Source of the DNA: Burkholderia aenigmatica
GTDB taxonomy: Bacteria > Pseudomonadota > Gammaproteobacteria > Burkholderiales > Burkholderiaceae
Direction: 5' to 3'
DNA length: 64,000 nucleotides
NCBI RefSeq assembly: GCF_902499175.1
Contig: NZ_CABVQC010000011.1
Location: forward strand, 62,001-126,000
Part shown: in pieces, positions 46,057-55,819 of the stretch
How the letters are laid out: each line of letters begins with the position of its first letter
Position numbering within the stretch: position 1 is the stretch's first letter
Program-made: the position numbers and the translations under genes
The notes under the pieces: model-generated
Seen by the model: the letters and a program-made list of their open reading frames with translations, nothing else
The model's database searches: none
What the model was told of the DNA's origin: nothing

Positions 46057-47265
46057 TTACGCCACGGACTTCAGGCAATCCTCCGCGCGCCACCCGTGCA
46101 GCCAGTCGAGCGCGTCGTAGAACTGCGCCTGCGTGCGGCCGACCCAGAGCCCGTTGCGCACCTGCCGCTCGACGCCCTTCGCGTGATAGATCCGCCCCAT
46201 CTCGCGTGCCGAATACAGCACGCGTGCGGTGCGCGGAATCCGCACACGCTCGTACAGAGCGAACGCAGCTTCAAAATCCCCCTCGGTCCGGGCAACGGCC
46301 GCGCCGAGCGTCACTGCGTCCTCGAGCGCCTGGCACGCGCCCTGCGCGATGTATTGCGTCATCGGATGCGCGGCGTCGCCGAGCACCGTCGCGCGGCCCG
46401 CGCTCCAGCGTTCGACCGGATCGCGATCGGCGGTCGCCCAGCGCTTCCACGACGTCGGCCGGTCGAGCATCTGCTTCGGCAGCGGATGAACGCCGTCGAA
46501 GTACGACAGCACTTCTTCCTTGCTCCCTTCGCGCACGCCCCAGGTTTCCTGTTCGCGGCTGTGGAACGTGACGACGAGGTTGTACTGCCGCCCGCCGCGC
46601 AGCGGATAGTGGACGAGATGGCAATGCGGGCCGGCCCACACGACCGGCGCGTTGATCTGCAGATCCTTCGGCATGTTGTCGACGTCGACCACCGCGCGAT
46701 ACACGACGTGGCCCGTCACACGATGCGCGTCGCCGATCAGTGCATGACGGATCGCGGATTTCACGCCGTCGCAGCCGATCACGGCATCGGCGCGATAACG
46801 TTCGCCGTGCTGGTCGGTCACGGTCACGCCGTTGCCGTCCTGCTCGAAGCCGCACACCTGCGTGCTCGTCCGGAATTCGATCAGCGGGTGATCCTTGACC
46901 GCCTCGTAGATCGACAGGTGAATGTCCGCGCGATGAATCACCGCATACGGATTGCCGAAGCGCTCGCGGTACGCGGCGCCCGTATCGATGTGCGCGACCT
47001 CGCGTGCATCGATCGCGTCCATCAGTTGCAGCCAGTCGGTGAACACGGCGCGGCTACGCGCGGCCTCGCCGACACCCAGCGCGTCGAGCGCGTTGAACGC
47101 GTTGGCCGCGAGCTGGATCCCCGCGCCGATCTCGCCAATCTGATCCGCCTGTTCGAGCAGCTTCACGCGAATGCCCTGGCGCGCGAGCGCGAGCGCCGTC
47201 GCGAGCCCGCCGATGCCGCCGCCGATCACCAGCACGCGCCGGCCGTTGTGTTGTGTCTCGCCCAT
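46057..47265 (-). CDS. mhbM: 3-hydroxybenzoate 6-monooxygenase
   Basis: A 402-residue FAD-dependent hydroxylase that converts 3-hydroxybenzoate to gentisate with NADH and O2. It has the dinucleotide-binding GGGIGG (residues 15-20), the DG segment (VIGCDGVKSAIR) and the FAD-ribityl motif GDAAHPM beginning at Gly296. The family includes salicylate hydroxylases, but the neighbouring gentisate genes favour 3-hydroxybenzoate. It starts 19 bp after the isomerase gene. Confidence 0.9.
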   Translation of the reverse strand: MGETQHNGRRVLVIGGGIGGLATALALARQGIRVKLLEQADQIGEIGAGIQLAANAFNALDALGVGEAARSRAVFTDWLQLMDAIDAREVAHIDTGAAYRERFGNPYAVIHRADIHLSIYEAVKDHPLIEFRTSTQVCGFEQDGNGVTVTDQHGERYRADAVIGCDGVKSAIRHALIGDAHRVTGHVVYRAVVDVDNMPKDLQINAPVVWAGPHCHLVHYPLRGGRQYNLVVTFHSREQETWGVREGSKEEVLSYFDGVHPLPKQMLDRPTSWKRWATADRDPVERWSAGRATVLGDAAHPMTQYIAQGACQALEDAVTLGAAVARTEGDFEAAFALYERVRIPRTARVLYSAREMGRIYHAKGVERQVRNGLWVGRTQAQFYDALDWLHGWRAEDCLKSVA

Positions 47266-47284
47266 GTCTGTCTCCTGCTTCGTG

Positions 47285-47926
47285 TTACGCGACGTAATCC
47301 GGTTGCCGCCGCGGCTGTGCGGCCTCGAAAGCCGGCTCGCGCCGCGCGTGCTCGAACACCGCGAGGCTGCGCGGATACGCGCTCAAGTCGCAATCCATCC
47401 GCAACGCGTTCGCGACCTGCGGCACGAGGCACACGTCGGCCAGCGTCGGCGTGTCGCCGAAGCACCACGGGCCCGTAACCGCGCGGGCGAGCAGCCGCTC
47501 CACGCCGGCCATCCCATCCGCGATCCAGTGCCGGTACCACGCGGTCTTCTGCTGCGGCGTGACCTTCAGTTCGGTGTCGAGATAGCGCAGCACGCGCAGG
47601 TTGTTGAGCGGATGGATGTCGCAAGCGATCAGCGTCGCGAGCTCCAGCACGCGGGCGCGGTGCTGCCGTTCCAGCGGAATCAGCCGGGGTTCCGGATGCA
47701 ACTGGTCGAGGTAATCGAGGATCGCGAGCGACTGCCCGAGCCGGAAATCCCCATCGACCAGCGCCGGCACCGCCGCCGACGGGTTCACGTCCGCGACGTA
47801 GGCCGCGTCGCGATGCTCGCCGGTGCGGATGTTCACCGGCAGCGTGTCGTACGGCAGCCCTTTCAGCGCGAGCGCGATGCGCACCCGGTAGGACGTCGAA
47901 CTGTTGAAGAAGCTATGCAGTTGCAC
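47285..47926 (-). CDS. mhbI: Maleylpyruvate isomerase (zeta-class GST)
   Basis: A 213-residue glutathione-dependent isomerase turning maleylpyruvate into fumarylpyruvate. The zeta-class glutathione-binding motif SSTSYRVRIALALKG (residues 9-23) and the VNPSAAVPALVDG and DIHPLNNLRVLRYL segments are characteristic. Maleylacetoacetate isomerase is the close alternative, but operon partners fix the pathway as gentisate. Confidence 0.92.
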   Translation of the reverse strand: MQLHSFFNSSTSYRVRIALALKGLPYDTLPVNIRTGEHRDAAYVADVNPSAAVPALVDGDFRLGQSLAILDYLDQLHPEPRLIPLERQHRARVLELATLIACDIHPLNNLRVLRYLDTELKVTPQQKTAWYRHWIADGMAGVERLLARAVTGPWCFGDTPTLADVCLVPQVANALRMDCDLSAYPRSLAVFEHARREPAFEAAQPRRQPDYVA

Positions 47927-47951
47927 GATGTCGCCTTTCGAGGAGGATGCG

Positions 47952-48650
47952 TCAAACCACGCGCACGGTCAGTTCGCCGAGCCGTTCGACGCCGACCTTC
48001 ATCACGTCGCCCGCAACCACCGCGCCGACGCCTTCGGGCGTGCCGGTGAAGATCACGTCGCCCGGTTCCAGGCGGAAGAACTTCGACAGGTCGGCCACCG
48101 TTTCCGCGACCGACCAGATCAGGTGCGACACGTCGCTCTTCTGCTTCGTCGCGCCGTTGACGGTCAGCCACAGGCCGCCCTGCTCGAAATGACCGACGTC
48201 GCTTGCCGGATGCACGGGCCCGATCGGTGCCGAGCGGTCGAACGCCTTGCCGATTTCCCACGGCCGGCCCATTTCGCGCATCTTCATCTGCAGGTCGCGG
48301 CGCGTCATGTCGAGGCCGACTGCGTAGCCCCACACGTGTTCGAGCGCGCGCTCGAGCGGAATGTCGGAACCGCCCTCGCCGATCACCGCGACGAGTTCGG
48401 CTTCGTAGTGATAGTTCTGCGTCTGCGACGGGTACGCGAGATCGAGCGTTTCGTCGTATGCGACCGGCACGATCGAATCGGCCGGCTTGCAGAAGAAGAA
48501 CGGCGGCTCGCGATCGGGATCGAAGCCCATTTCGCGCGCATGGGCCGCGTAGTTGCGGCCGACGCAATAGACGCGGCGAACCGCGAACTGCGCATCGCTG
48601 CCGGCAACGGGGAGCGCCACGGGCGCTTCGGGCGGGAAAACGAAAGTCAT
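47952..48650 (-). CDS. mhbH: Fumarylpyruvate hydrolase
   Basis: A 232-residue member of the fumarylacetoacetate hydrolase family. The metal ligands lie in NYHYEAELVAVIG and the VWGYAVGLDMTRRDLQ region; the hydrolysis yields fumarate and pyruvate. The start at 48650 gives the conserved N-terminus (FVFPPEAPVALPV) and follows TGGAGCC. It lies 25 bp before the isomerase gene and completes the pathway. Confidence 0.92.
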   Translation of the reverse strand: MTFVFPPEAPVALPVAGSDAQFAVRRVYCVGRNYAAHAREMGFDPDREPPFFFCKPADSIVPVAYDETLDLAYPSQTQNYHYEAELVAVIGEGGSDIPLERALEHVWGYAVGLDMTRRDLQMKMREMGRPWEIGKAFDRSAPIGPVHPASDVGHFEQGGLWLTVNGATKQKSDVSHLIWSVAETVADLSKFFRLEPGDVIFTGTPEGVGAVVAGDVMKVGVERLGELTVRVV

Positions 48651-48747
48651 GAATGGCTCCAGCGTAAATACGAATGAAGGGAGCGCGCCGCCGCAGCGAC
48701 GCACAGGAAACAGGAATCGGGAAACGAATCGTCGAAACCGACCGGCG

Positions 48748-49791
48748 TCAGTCGCGCGCTTCGCGCAGCAGGTTCAGCGCAGACAGCACGGGCCGGTCGG
48801 AGTAGCTGAACAGCACGCTGTCGGACGACGCCGACAGCCGCACGGGCGCCCACGACGGCGCGACGAAGATGTCGTGCGGCTCGAATTCGAATGCGTTGCC
48901 GCCGATGTGCGCGGTGCCGCTGCCTTCGACGACGCAGTAGATCGTCGCGTCGGTGCTGCGATACGTGCGGCCGTCGAAACCGGCGGGCAGGAACTGCATG
49001 AAGGTGGCGATCGTCGGCATCGGCCAGCCGCCCGTCGCGGGGTTCACATAGCGCAGCTTCACGCCGTCCCACGCGTCGAGCTCGCCGTTCCGGTACAGCG
49101 CGTCGAGCGCCTCGCGGGTGCGCGCATACGGATAGCTGAAGATCGGCGACGTCGGATCGCTTGCGCGATGCCGCACCGGCACCATGTTGTGACCGAAGCG
49201 CGCAAAGCTGTCGCCTTCCGGGCGGCTGATCGGCTGCACGGCTTCCGGGTAGTTCTCCGCGAAGCCCGCGTCGAGGTTTGCGAGCAGCGGAATGTCGAGC
49301 CCGTCGAGCCATACGACCGGTTCGCCGCCCGCTTCCTCCGACGGGTTGCCGTGGTCGTGCCACGCCCACGACGGCGTGATGATGAAGTCGCCCGGATGCA
49401 TCGTCGTGCGTTCGCCGTTCACGGCCGTCCATGCGCCGCGCCCTTCGACGATGAAACGCAGCGCCGACTGCGTATGCCGGTGGCTCGGCGCGATCTCGCC
49501 CGGCAGGATCAGCTGCAGCCCCGCGTACAGGGTCGGCGTCATGCTCGACTTGCCGGGCAGCCCCGGGTTCTCCAGCACCAGCACGCGGCGCACGGCCTCC
49601 TCCGCGCTGATCACGCTGCCGGCCTGCATCACGAGGTCACGCACCTGCGCGTACTTCCAGATCGCGGCCTGCGCGGCCGGCTGCGGGGATTTCGGCACGA
49701 GGTTGTGCAGCGATTCCCACAGCGGCGCCAGGCGCTGCTCGGCGATCCGTGCGTAGTAGGCGGCGCGCGACGCGTCCGGATGGGTCGTCAT
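48748..49791 (-). CDS. mhbD: Gentisate 1,2-dioxygenase
   Basis: A 347-residue bicupin enzyme that opens gentisate to maleylpyruvate using Fe(II). The iron ligands coincide with those known for the E. coli enzyme: His104, His106 ([12 protein letters not shown]) and His145 (WAWHDHGN). It is the first gene of the leftward operon and is separated by 164 bp from the divergent LysR regulator. Cytoplasmic. Length is typical. Confidence 0.95.
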   Translation of the reverse strand: MTTHPDASRAAYYARIAEQRLAPLWESLHNLVPKSPQPAAQAAIWKYAQVRDLVMQAGSVISAEEAVRRVLVLENPGLPGKSSMTPTLYAGLQLILPGEIAPSHRHTQSALRFIVEGRGAWTAVNGERTTMHPGDFIITPSWAWHDHGNPSEEAGGEPVVWLDGLDIPLLANLDAGFAENYPEAVQPISRPEGDSFARFGHNMVPVRHRASDPTSPIFSYPYARTREALDALYRNGELDAWDGVKLRYVNPATGGWPMPTIATFMQFLPAGFDGRTYRSTDATIYCVVEGSGTAHIGGNAFEFEPHDIFVAPSWAPVRLSASSDSVLFSYSDRPVLSALNLLREARD

Positions 49792-49914
49792 GATGTCTCC
49801 TTGGAGTCGGCCGATCGGCGTCGGCGCTATGTCGGGGCGGGGACCATGCTGCAGTCCATTAGCAGAGTTATATTCGACCCAGACATACCCGGTAAAATGG
49901 TCAAATCATCTGAT

Positions 49915-49934
49915 CCATATACTTTCGGATATAC
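49915..49934. promoter_or_regulatory. Possible LysR binding site in the gentisate divergent promoter
   Basis: CCATATAC (49915-49922) and GGATATAC (49927-49934) form an 8-bp direct repeat with 12-bp periodicity, in the AT-rich stretch between the divergent genes. LysR sites usually lie in this location; the sequence match is weak. Confidence 0.3.
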
Positions 49935-49955
49935 CTACTCGCGACGAGGCATGCG

Positions 49956-50900
49956 ATGGACTGGACCCACCGGCTGCGACTGCGGCATCTGCAGGTACTG
50001 TTGAGCCTTGCCGGCACCGGCAATCTGAGCCAGTCGGCGGTGGCGCTCGCGACCACGCAGCCCGCGCTGTCGAAATGGCTGAAGGAACTGGAAGAGGATG
50101 TCGGGCTGCCGCTGTTCGAGCGGCATGCGCGCGGCCTGCGGCCGACGCCCTACGGCGAAGCGCTGATCGAGCATGCGCGCCGCGTCGAGGCGCAGCTCGA
50201 CGTCGCGCGCGACGACATGGCCGCGCTGCGGGAAGGCGGCAGCGGTCTCGTGACGATCGGCACGTCGGGCGTCGCGGCGGCCGATACGGTGCCGCTCGCG
50301 GTATCGCAACTGCTGAAACGCATGCCGCGCGCACAGGTTCGGATGACCGAAAGCACGATGAACCAGCTGATGCCGCAGCTCGCGCGCAGCGAACTGGATA
50401 TCGTCGTGGGCCGTTCGGGGTCGACATCCGTCGATCCGCTGCTTCACGCCGAAGCGCTGTATGTCGATCCGGTCGTGTTCGTCGCACGGCCCGGCCATGC
50501 GCTCACCGGCGCGGCGTCGGTCGGCTGGGACGACGTGCTCGCCTATTCGTGGATCGTGTGGCCGTCGGGCACGCCGGTGCACAACGCGCTGGAGGCCGCG
50601 CTGACGGCCGCCGGCCGCGTGCGGCCGCCGCACTGCGTCGAATCGAATTCGTCGATCCTCAACCTCACGCTGCTGAACAACACCGACCTGCTCGGTGTGG
50701 CGTCGCATCGTGCCGCGCAGCGCTTCGCGCAATTGAACGCGATCCGGATCCTGCCGATGCAGCTCGAAGGCCAGGGCGCGGTGTCGATGTACTGGCACCC
50801 CGATAGTGCGAATCGCGCGGCCGTGGCCGCGACAATCGAGTGCCTGCGCGCCTGCGCGGCGCCGCAGGTCGGTGGGTGGGAGAAAGTGAAGGTGGAATGA
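49956..50900 (+). CDS. LysR-family regulator of the gentisate operon
   Basis: A 314-residue LysR regulator. The helix-turn-helix is in residues 18-60 (LLSLAGTGNLSQSAVALATT, then QPALSKWLKELEEDVG). The effector domain follows. Divergent placement beside gentisate dioxygenase makes it the probable activator, responding to gentisate or 3-hydroxybenzoate. Its end is 64 bp from the hydroxyproline oxidoreductase gene that converges from the right. Confidence 0.85.
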   Translation: MDWTHRLRLRHLQVLLSLAGTGNLSQSAVALATTQPALSKWLKELEEDVGLPLFERHARGLRPTPYGEALIEHARRVEAQLDVARDDMAALREGGSGLVTIGTSGVAAADTVPLAVSQLLKRMPRAQVRMTESTMNQLMPQLARSELDIVVGRSGSTSVDPLLHAEALYVDPVVFVARPGHALTGAASVGWDDVLAYSWIVWPSGTPVHNALEAALTAAGRVRPPHCVESNSSILNLTLLNNTDLLGVASHRAAQRFAQLNAIRILPMQLEGQGAVSMYWHPDSANRAAVAATIECLRACAAPQVGGWEKVKVE

Positions 50901-50964
50901 ATGGCGCGGCCCGGCGTCACCCGGGCCGCGTTGCCGCGTTACCGCGACGACGCGAAGCGTCACA

Positions 50965-52233
50965 TCACGCGCCGTCGCAGGATGCCGTGCCGTCCAGCAT
51001 CAGCGTGCCGACCCGCGCGGGCACGAGCGGCGTGCGCGGCACCGGCGGGGTCCAGCCGAACAGTGCCTGCGCGGCCGCGCCGCACACGCGGCCCTGACAC
51101 GCGCCCATCCCGCAACGGGACTGCAGTTTCGCCGCCGTCCAGCCCGGTGCTTGCGCGACCGCATCGAAACGCACGTCTTCGCAGCGACACAGCAGCGTAT
51201 CGGGCCGCGCAAGCCGGCGGATCGGCTCGCGGATCGCAAAGCGCTCGCGCACGGCATCGGCAAACGCCTGCCAGTGTGCTCGCTGCGTCACCAGCGCAGC
51301 CAACGGCGCCGTCTGCCCGGTCGCCGCCAAGCCGGCGATTTCGCCTTCGACCATCGCCAGTTCGCTGCCGCCGACGCCCGTACACTCACCAGCCGCGAAA
51401 ACCCCGTCGCGGCTCGTGCGCTGATGCGCATCGACCGCCACCGCGCCATTGTCGATCCGGCAGCCGAGATGGCTCGGCAGCGCGGTATTCGGCACGAGGC
51501 CGAAGCCGCACGCGAGCCGGTCGCAATCGACGTCGAACTCGCGATCGCCCTGACGAATCCGCACGCGTTCGAGCCGCTTGTCGCCGAACGCTTCGACGAC
51601 GTGCGCATCCGGCCGATAAGCGGCCGTGACGAGCTTCGCCGCCTGCGCGAGCTTCGACGGCCAGCGCCACAGCCCCGCCCCGAAACCGGCAACGCTGCCC
51701 CATGCGGCCTGTTCGAGCACATGCGACACGCGCGCGCCGGCCTGACGGGCCGTCGCGGCGCTCGCCAGCAGCAGCGGCCCGCTGCCCGCGATCACCGTGC
51801 GCTGCCCGCGCACGTCGAGGCCATACTTGATCAGCGCCTGCAAGCCGCCCGCACCGGTGACACCCGGCAACGTCCAGCCCGGAAACGGCAGCAGCAGCTC
51901 GCGTGCGCCGCAGCAGAGAATCAGCGTCCGGAAATCGAGCAGCAGCCCGCGCTCGTCGTCTTCGAGCAGCAGCGTGCCCGGCTGCGTTTCGGCGACGATG
52001 CGCGTTGCCGCGAGATGCGTGACGTTCGGCTGCCGCAATACGGCGAGCCGCTCGGCGGCCGCCGGCGCCGGCGTCGCCGCTGCGCCTTGCCGCCAGATCT
52101 GCCCACCCGCGCGCGGGTTGTCGTCGACGATCGCAACCGTCGCACCGCTTCGCGCGGCGGCCCGTGCAGCCGACAGCCCGGCCGGGCCGGCGCCGACGAT
52201 CGCGACGTCGACGCTCAGTCGTTCCTGTTTCAT
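50965..52233 (-). CDS. D-hydroxyproline dehydrogenase, large FAD/NAD subunit (HcnB/LhpF-like)
   Basis: A 422-residue oxidoreductase with an N-terminal FAD motif GAGPAGLSAARAAA (residues 14-27), a second nucleotide fold (IAGSGPLLLASAAT) and a C-terminal BFD-like cysteine domain (CRCEDV, then CGMGACQGRVCG). Proteins of this type form multi-subunit dehydrogenases for cis-4-hydroxy-D-proline, with a small ferredoxin-like subunit and a D-amino acid oxidase-like subunit, encoded next door here. Its start overlaps the ferredoxin gene (ATGA). Confidence 0.85.
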   Translation of the reverse strand: MKQERLSVDVAIVGAGPAGLSAARAAARSGATVAIVDDNPRAGGQIWRQGAAATPAPAAAERLAVLRQPNVTHLAATRIVAETQPGTLLLEDDERGLLLDFRTLILCCGARELLLPFPGWTLPGVTGAGGLQALIKYGLDVRGQRTVIAGSGPLLLASAATARQAGARVSHVLEQAAWGSVAGFGAGLWRWPSKLAQAAKLVTAAYRPDAHVVEAFGDKRLERVRIRQGDREFDVDCDRLACGFGLVPNTALPSHLGCRIDNGAVAVDAHQRTSRDGVFAAGECTGVGGSELAMVEGEIAGLAATGQTAPLAALVTQRAHWQAFADAVRERFAIREPIRRLARPDTLLCRCEDVRFDAVAQAPGWTAAKLQSRCGMGACQGRVCGAAAQALFGWTPPVPRTPLVPARVGTLMLDGTASCDGA

Positions 52234-52463
52234 CGGGTGCGCTCCACCTGCATTCCGTCGCGGCACAGCGTCTGGCAAGCCAGCCGGCGGCGTCCGTCGA
52301 TCGTCATCCTGCACTCCTGGCAGATGCCCATCCCGCAAAACGGCGCACGCGCCGCACCCGTGCACGACACGCGCGTCGTGTCGTCGCCGCTCGCCGCGAC
52401 GGCGGCCGCGACGGTCGCGCCGTCGGCCACCGTCAGTGCGCGACCGTCCAGATGAATGATCAT
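52230..52463 (-). CDS. [2Fe-2S] small subunit of the D-hydroxyproline dehydrogenase
   Basis: A 77-residue ferredoxin-like protein. Cysteines 43, 48, 51 and 63 (FCGMGICQEC ... LACQT) form the plant-type [2Fe-2S] pattern. It carries electrons in the heteromeric dehydrogenase. The start at 52463 was chosen because the longer frame (97 residues from 52523) reads through a dispersed repeat; that extension begins MHGAPRGG, an artefact I recall from Burkholderia annotations. Confidence 0.88.
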   Translation of the reverse strand: MIIHLDGRALTVADGATVAAAVAASGDDTTRVSCTGAARAPFCGMGICQECRMTIDGRRRLACQTLCRDGMQVERTR

Positions 52464-52595
52464 GTCAGCCTCCGCCGGGCCGCCCCAAGGAGGCTGACTG
52501 CCCCCGCGGGGGGCACCGTGCATGGGACCGGAGTAAGCCCTGAAGCGCCAACTCCGGTCGACAGCGTACGAAGTGAGCGAGGGGGTCGTTTCATG
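52464..52595 (-). repeat. Dispersed Burkholderia-type intergenic repeat
   Basis: Contains an inverted pair GTCAGCCTCC (52464-52473) and GGAGGCTGAC (52489-52498), a GC-rich TGCCCCCGCGGGGGGCA segment, and another pair GACCGGAGT (52526-52534) and ACTCCGGTC (52551-52559). I recall this block from many intergenic positions in Burkholderia genomes. It lies between two cotranscribed genes of the hydroxyproline operon. Confidence 0.6.
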
Positions 52596-53718
52596 TCAGC
52601 GCTCCAGCTACGAGGGACGCGCTCAGGAAGCGTCCCGGCCAATACGGTTCGATATCGATGGGCGGCCGTTCGCCGGCCATCAGCGCAGCGACGAGCCGCG
52701 CGCTGCCCGGCGCGGTCGTCACGCCGAGCCCTTCATGCCCGACCGCGAGCCACACACCCGGCCGCGCCGGATGCTCGCCGAGCAGCGGCAGCCCGTCGGG
52801 GCTCGCGGAACGGAACCCCGTCCATGAGCGGATGCCGTTCAGGTCGGCCAGGTCGGGCAGATAGCCCACCGCTCGGCGCAGCATGCGCGCCAGCACGGGC
52901 GGCTCGACTTGCGCGTCCTCGGTGTCGAACTGGCGCGACGAACCGATCAGCAACTGGCCGGTCGGCCGCGGCTGCACGTTGAACGCAACCGACGTGCCGT
53001 CGCTCGCGTGTGCGCTCGCCGCATAGCCCAGCTCGACGAGCTGGTGCGACACCTGGCCCGGATAGCGGTCGGTAATCAGCAGATGGCCCTTTTTCGGGCG
53101 CAGCGGCAGCTCGGGGAGCAGCAAGCGCGCGGCAACGCCGTTCGCGACGAGCACCCGCTCCGCGCGCAGCGTGTCGCCGCTCGCGAGCGTCACGCTCGGG
53201 CCATCGACCGCGACGGCCCTGTCGCGCCGCAACGTGATGCGCGGCGCGCGCTTCAGCAGCCAGTTCGCGGTGACGGGCGCATAGAGGATCGCGTCGCCGG
53301 GAATCTTCAACGCCCCGCCAAGGCCCGGGCGCAGCATCGGCTCCAGTTGCGCGAGCGTCGCCGCGTCGATCAGTTCACCCGCCACACCATGCGCGGCGAG
53401 CGTCGCCTGCTTCGCGCGCGCCAGATCCATTTCGTGCGCATCGGTCGCGAGCCACAGCGTGCCGCAGTTGCGGTACGCGCATCCGTCGGGCATCTCGCCG
53501 CTCAACGCGCGCCACAGTTCGATCGAGTAATGGCTGAGCGCGAGTTCGGCCGCGTTGTCGTCCATCGCGACGAGGTGCCCCATGCCCGCGCCGGTTGCAC
53601 CGCCGCTCGCGTCGTCGACGACGAGCACGCTCAGCCCGCGCTGCGCGAGTTCGTGCGCGCACGCCGCGCCGACGATACCGGCGCCGATCACGACGACATC
53701 CGTCTTCGCATCGCTCAC
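52591..53718 (-). CDS. D-hydroxyproline dehydrogenase, D-amino acid oxidase-like subunit
   Basis: A 375-residue FAD oxidoreductase of the DAO family ([14 protein letters not shown] near residue 10; [18 protein letters not shown] near 318; [15 protein letters not shown] near 350). In this context it oxidises cis-4-hydroxy-D-proline to pyrroline-4-hydroxy-2-carboxylate. The GTG start at 53718 overlaps the epimerase stop (GTGA) and gives the canonical start of the FAD motif; the ORF is open further upstream, inside the epimerase gene. The repeat element follows it. Confidence 0.88.
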   Translation of the reverse strand: MSDAKTDVVVIGAGIVGAACAHELAQRGLSVLVVDDASGGATGAGMGHLVAMDDNAAELALSHYSIELWRALSGEMPDGCAYRNCGTLWLATDAHEMDLARAKQATLAAHGVAGELIDAATLAQLEPMLRPGLGGALKIPGDAILYAPVTANWLLKRAPRITLRRDRAVAVDGPSVTLASGDTLRAERVLVANGVAARLLLPELPLRPKKGHLLITDRYPGQVSHQLVELGYAASAHASDGTSVAFNVQPRPTGQLLIGSSRQFDTEDAQVEPPVLARMLRRAVGYLPDLADLNGIRSWTGFRSASPDGLPLLGEHPARPGVWLAVGHEGLGVTTAPGSARLVAALMAGERPPIDIEPYWPGRFLSASLVAGALT

Positions 53719-54647
53719 GGCGCAATGCCCCAGCCAAACGGATCGTCCTCCTCGATCAGCAGCGTCGCTTCCGCGCTCAGGTGCGCGCTGCCGCGGATCG
53801 TCGGCACGATACCGCCTTCGACCTGCTCGTAGCTCGCGTGGAACACGCTGCCGATCACGCTCGCCTGCCGCCATACAGCGCCCGGCGCGAGCTTGCCGTC
53901 GGCCGCGAGGCACGCGAGCTTCGCACTCGTGCCGGTGCCGCACGGCGAACGGTCGTACGCGAGGCCCGGGCACAGCACGAAGCTGCGGCTATCGTGTTCG
54001 GGATCGTCGGCGAACAGCTCGATATGGTCGATCTCGCCGCCGTTCGCGCCGGTGATGCCCGCGCGTTCGAGCCCTTCGCGCACGGCCGACGCATACGTGG
54101 TGAGCGCCACGACGTTGTCGCCGGCGACGCGCTGCCCGTGGTCGCTGATCAGGAAGAACCAGTTGCCGCCCCACGCGATGTCGCCCTTCACGGGGCCGTA
54201 ACCCGGCACGTCGAGCGCGACGCCCTTCGCATGGCGATACGCGGGCACGTTGCGCACGCTGACCGACAGGTCGTCGTGCAGCGTCGCCTCGACGGTGCCG
54301 ACGGGCGTTTCGATCCGGTGCATGCCGGGCGCGATGCGCCCCATATGGTGCAGCGTGCGCACTACGCCGATCGTGCCGTGTCCGCACATCCCGAGATAGC
54401 CGCTATTGTTGAAGAAGATCACGCCGGCCGCCGCGTCGGGCGACACGGGTTCGCACAGCAGCGCGCCGACCAGCACATCGCTGCCGCGCGGTTCGAGAAT
54501 GCATGCGGCGCGGTAGCGGTCGTGCTCGCGCGCGAGCACGTCGCGGCGCTCGGCCATCGTGCCGCTGCCGAGCGCGGGGAAACCGGACACGACGAGCCGA
54601 GTGGGTTCGCCGCCCGTGTGCGAATCGATGATCTGGATGCGCTTCAT
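53715..54647 (-). CDS. 4-hydroxyproline 2-epimerase
   Basis: A 310-residue proline racemase-superfamily enzyme converting trans-4-hydroxy-L-proline into cis-4-hydroxy-D-proline. Two catalytic cysteines are in place: Cys88 (GYLGMCGHG) and Cys236 ([11 protein letters not shown]). The two-cysteine pattern, as opposed to Thr at the second site, marks an epimerase rather than a dehydratase. ATG 54647 gives [10 protein letters not shown], the family start; ATG 54650 is one codon earlier. It heads the leftward half of the hydroxyproline locus. Confidence 0.92.
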   Translation of the reverse strand: MKRIQIIDSHTGGEPTRLVVSGFPALGSGTMAERRDVLAREHDRYRAACILEPRGSDVLVGALLCEPVSPDAAAGVIFFNNSGYLGMCGHGTIGVVRTLHHMGRIAPGMHRIETPVGTVEATLHDDLSVSVRNVPAYRHAKGVALDVPGYGPVKGDIAWGGNWFFLISDHGQRVAGDNVVALTTYASAVREGLERAGITGANGGEIDHIELFADDPEHDSRSFVLCPGLAYDRSPCGTGTSAKLACLAADGKLAPGAVWRQASVIGSVFHASYEQVEGGIVPTIRGSAHLSAEATLLIEEDDPFGWGIAP

Positions 54648-54729
54648 CATGAGCCGTCCGAAGTGGGGAAAGGAGCATAGCTTCCTCCGTCGCGCGTCCG
54701 TCCGCTTGTGGCTTTTCGATGAGGACGAC

Positions 54730-54792
54730 GACGAAATCGGCATAGTGCGAAGCGCCCTTCCCGCGCCGTCCGGCCGCTGTGCCGATTTCGTC
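54730..54792. promoter_or_regulatory. Paired inverted arms in the hydroxyproline divergent promoter
   Basis: GACGAAATCGGCA (54730-54742) and TGCCGATTTCGTC (54780-54792) are perfect 13-bp inverted arms, 50 bp apart centre to centre, midway between the epimerase and HPC deaminase genes. Distance is about five helical turns, so both could be bound by one regulator looping or by two dimers on one face. Confidence 0.7.
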
Positions 54793-54898
54793 ATTTTGCT
54801 CCGCGATACGACTCAAGCGTGATGGGCATTTGCGCGGCGATACTGGTTGCACACCGACACCACGTCGGCCGACCGATACAAACACGTAGGAGATTGAA

Positions 54899-55819
54899 GT
54901 GAGCCGAAACGCCATTCAGTGGACCGGGGTTTTCCCGGCCGTCAGCACCCAGTTCAAGCCGGACTTTTCCCTCGACATCGACGCCACGCACCGCGTGGTC
55001 AAGAACCTGGTGAACGACGGCGTGTCGGGCCTCGTGGTCTGCGGCACGGTCGGCGAAAACACGTCGCTGTCCACGAGCGAGAAGCTCCAGGTGATCGAGG
55101 CCGCACGCGACGCAGCCGGCGGCAAGATCCCGGTGATCGCCGGCATCGCCGAATTCACCACCGAATTCGCACGCAACACCGTGCGTGAAGCCCAGCGCGT
55201 CGGCGTCGACGGCGTGATGGTGATGCCCGCGCTGGTCTACTCGGCGAAGCCGCATGAAACCGCCGCGCACTTCCGCGCGGTCGCGACGAGCACCGACCTG
55301 CCGGTGATGGTCTACAACAACCCGCCGATCTACAAGAACGACGTGACGCCCGACGTGCTGATCGCGCTGCAGGATTGCGAGAACATCGTCTGCTTCAAGG
55401 ATTCGTCGGGTGATACGCGTCGCTTCATCGACTTGCGCAACGCGGTCGGCGATCGCTTCGTGCTGTTCGCGGGCCTCGACGACGTCGTGGTCGAGAGCAT
55501 TGCCGTCGGTGCCGAAGGCTGGGTGTCGGGCATGTCGAACGCGTTCCCGAAGGAAGGCGAGACGCTGTTCCGCCTCGCGAAGCAGAAGCGTTTCGACGAA
55601 GCGCTCGCGCTGTATCGCTGGTTCATGCCGCTGCTGCACCTCGACGCACGCCCCGACCTCGTGCAGTGCATCAAGCTGTGCGAAGAGCTGGTCGGCCGCG
55701 GCAGCGCAATCACGCGTCCGCCGCGCCTCGCGCTGCAGGGCGACACGCTCGCGGAAGTGAAGGCCATCGTCGCGAAGGCGCTCGAAACGCGCCCGGCGCT
55801 GCCCGACGTCGGTCTCTGA
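54899..55819 (+). CDS. Pyrroline-4-hydroxy-2-carboxylate deaminase (DapA family)
   Basis: A 306-residue aldolase-superfamily enzyme. The Schiff-base lysine is Lys167 (IVCFKDSSGD) and Tyr139 (VYNNPPIY) is the matching tyrosine. In hydroxyproline pathways the DapA-like protein deaminates Delta1-pyrroline-4-hydroxy-2-carboxylate to 2-oxoglutarate semialdehyde. The GTG start is supported by GTAGGAGATTGAA directly before it. It starts the rightward half of the locus, opposite the epimerase. Confidence 0.9.
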   Translation: MSRNAIQWTGVFPAVSTQFKPDFSLDIDATHRVVKNLVNDGVSGLVVCGTVGENTSLSTSEKLQVIEAARDAAGGKIPVIAGIAEFTTEFARNTVREAQRVGVDGVMVMPALVYSAKPHETAAHFRAVATSTDLPVMVYNNPPIYKNDVTPDVLIALQDCENIVCFKDSSGDTRRFIDLRNAVGDRFVLFAGLDDVVVESIAVGAEGWVSGMSNAFPKEGETLFRLAKQKRFDEALALYRWFMPLLHLDARPDLVQCIKLCEELVGRGSAITRPPRLALQGDTLAEVKAIVAKALETRPALPDVGL

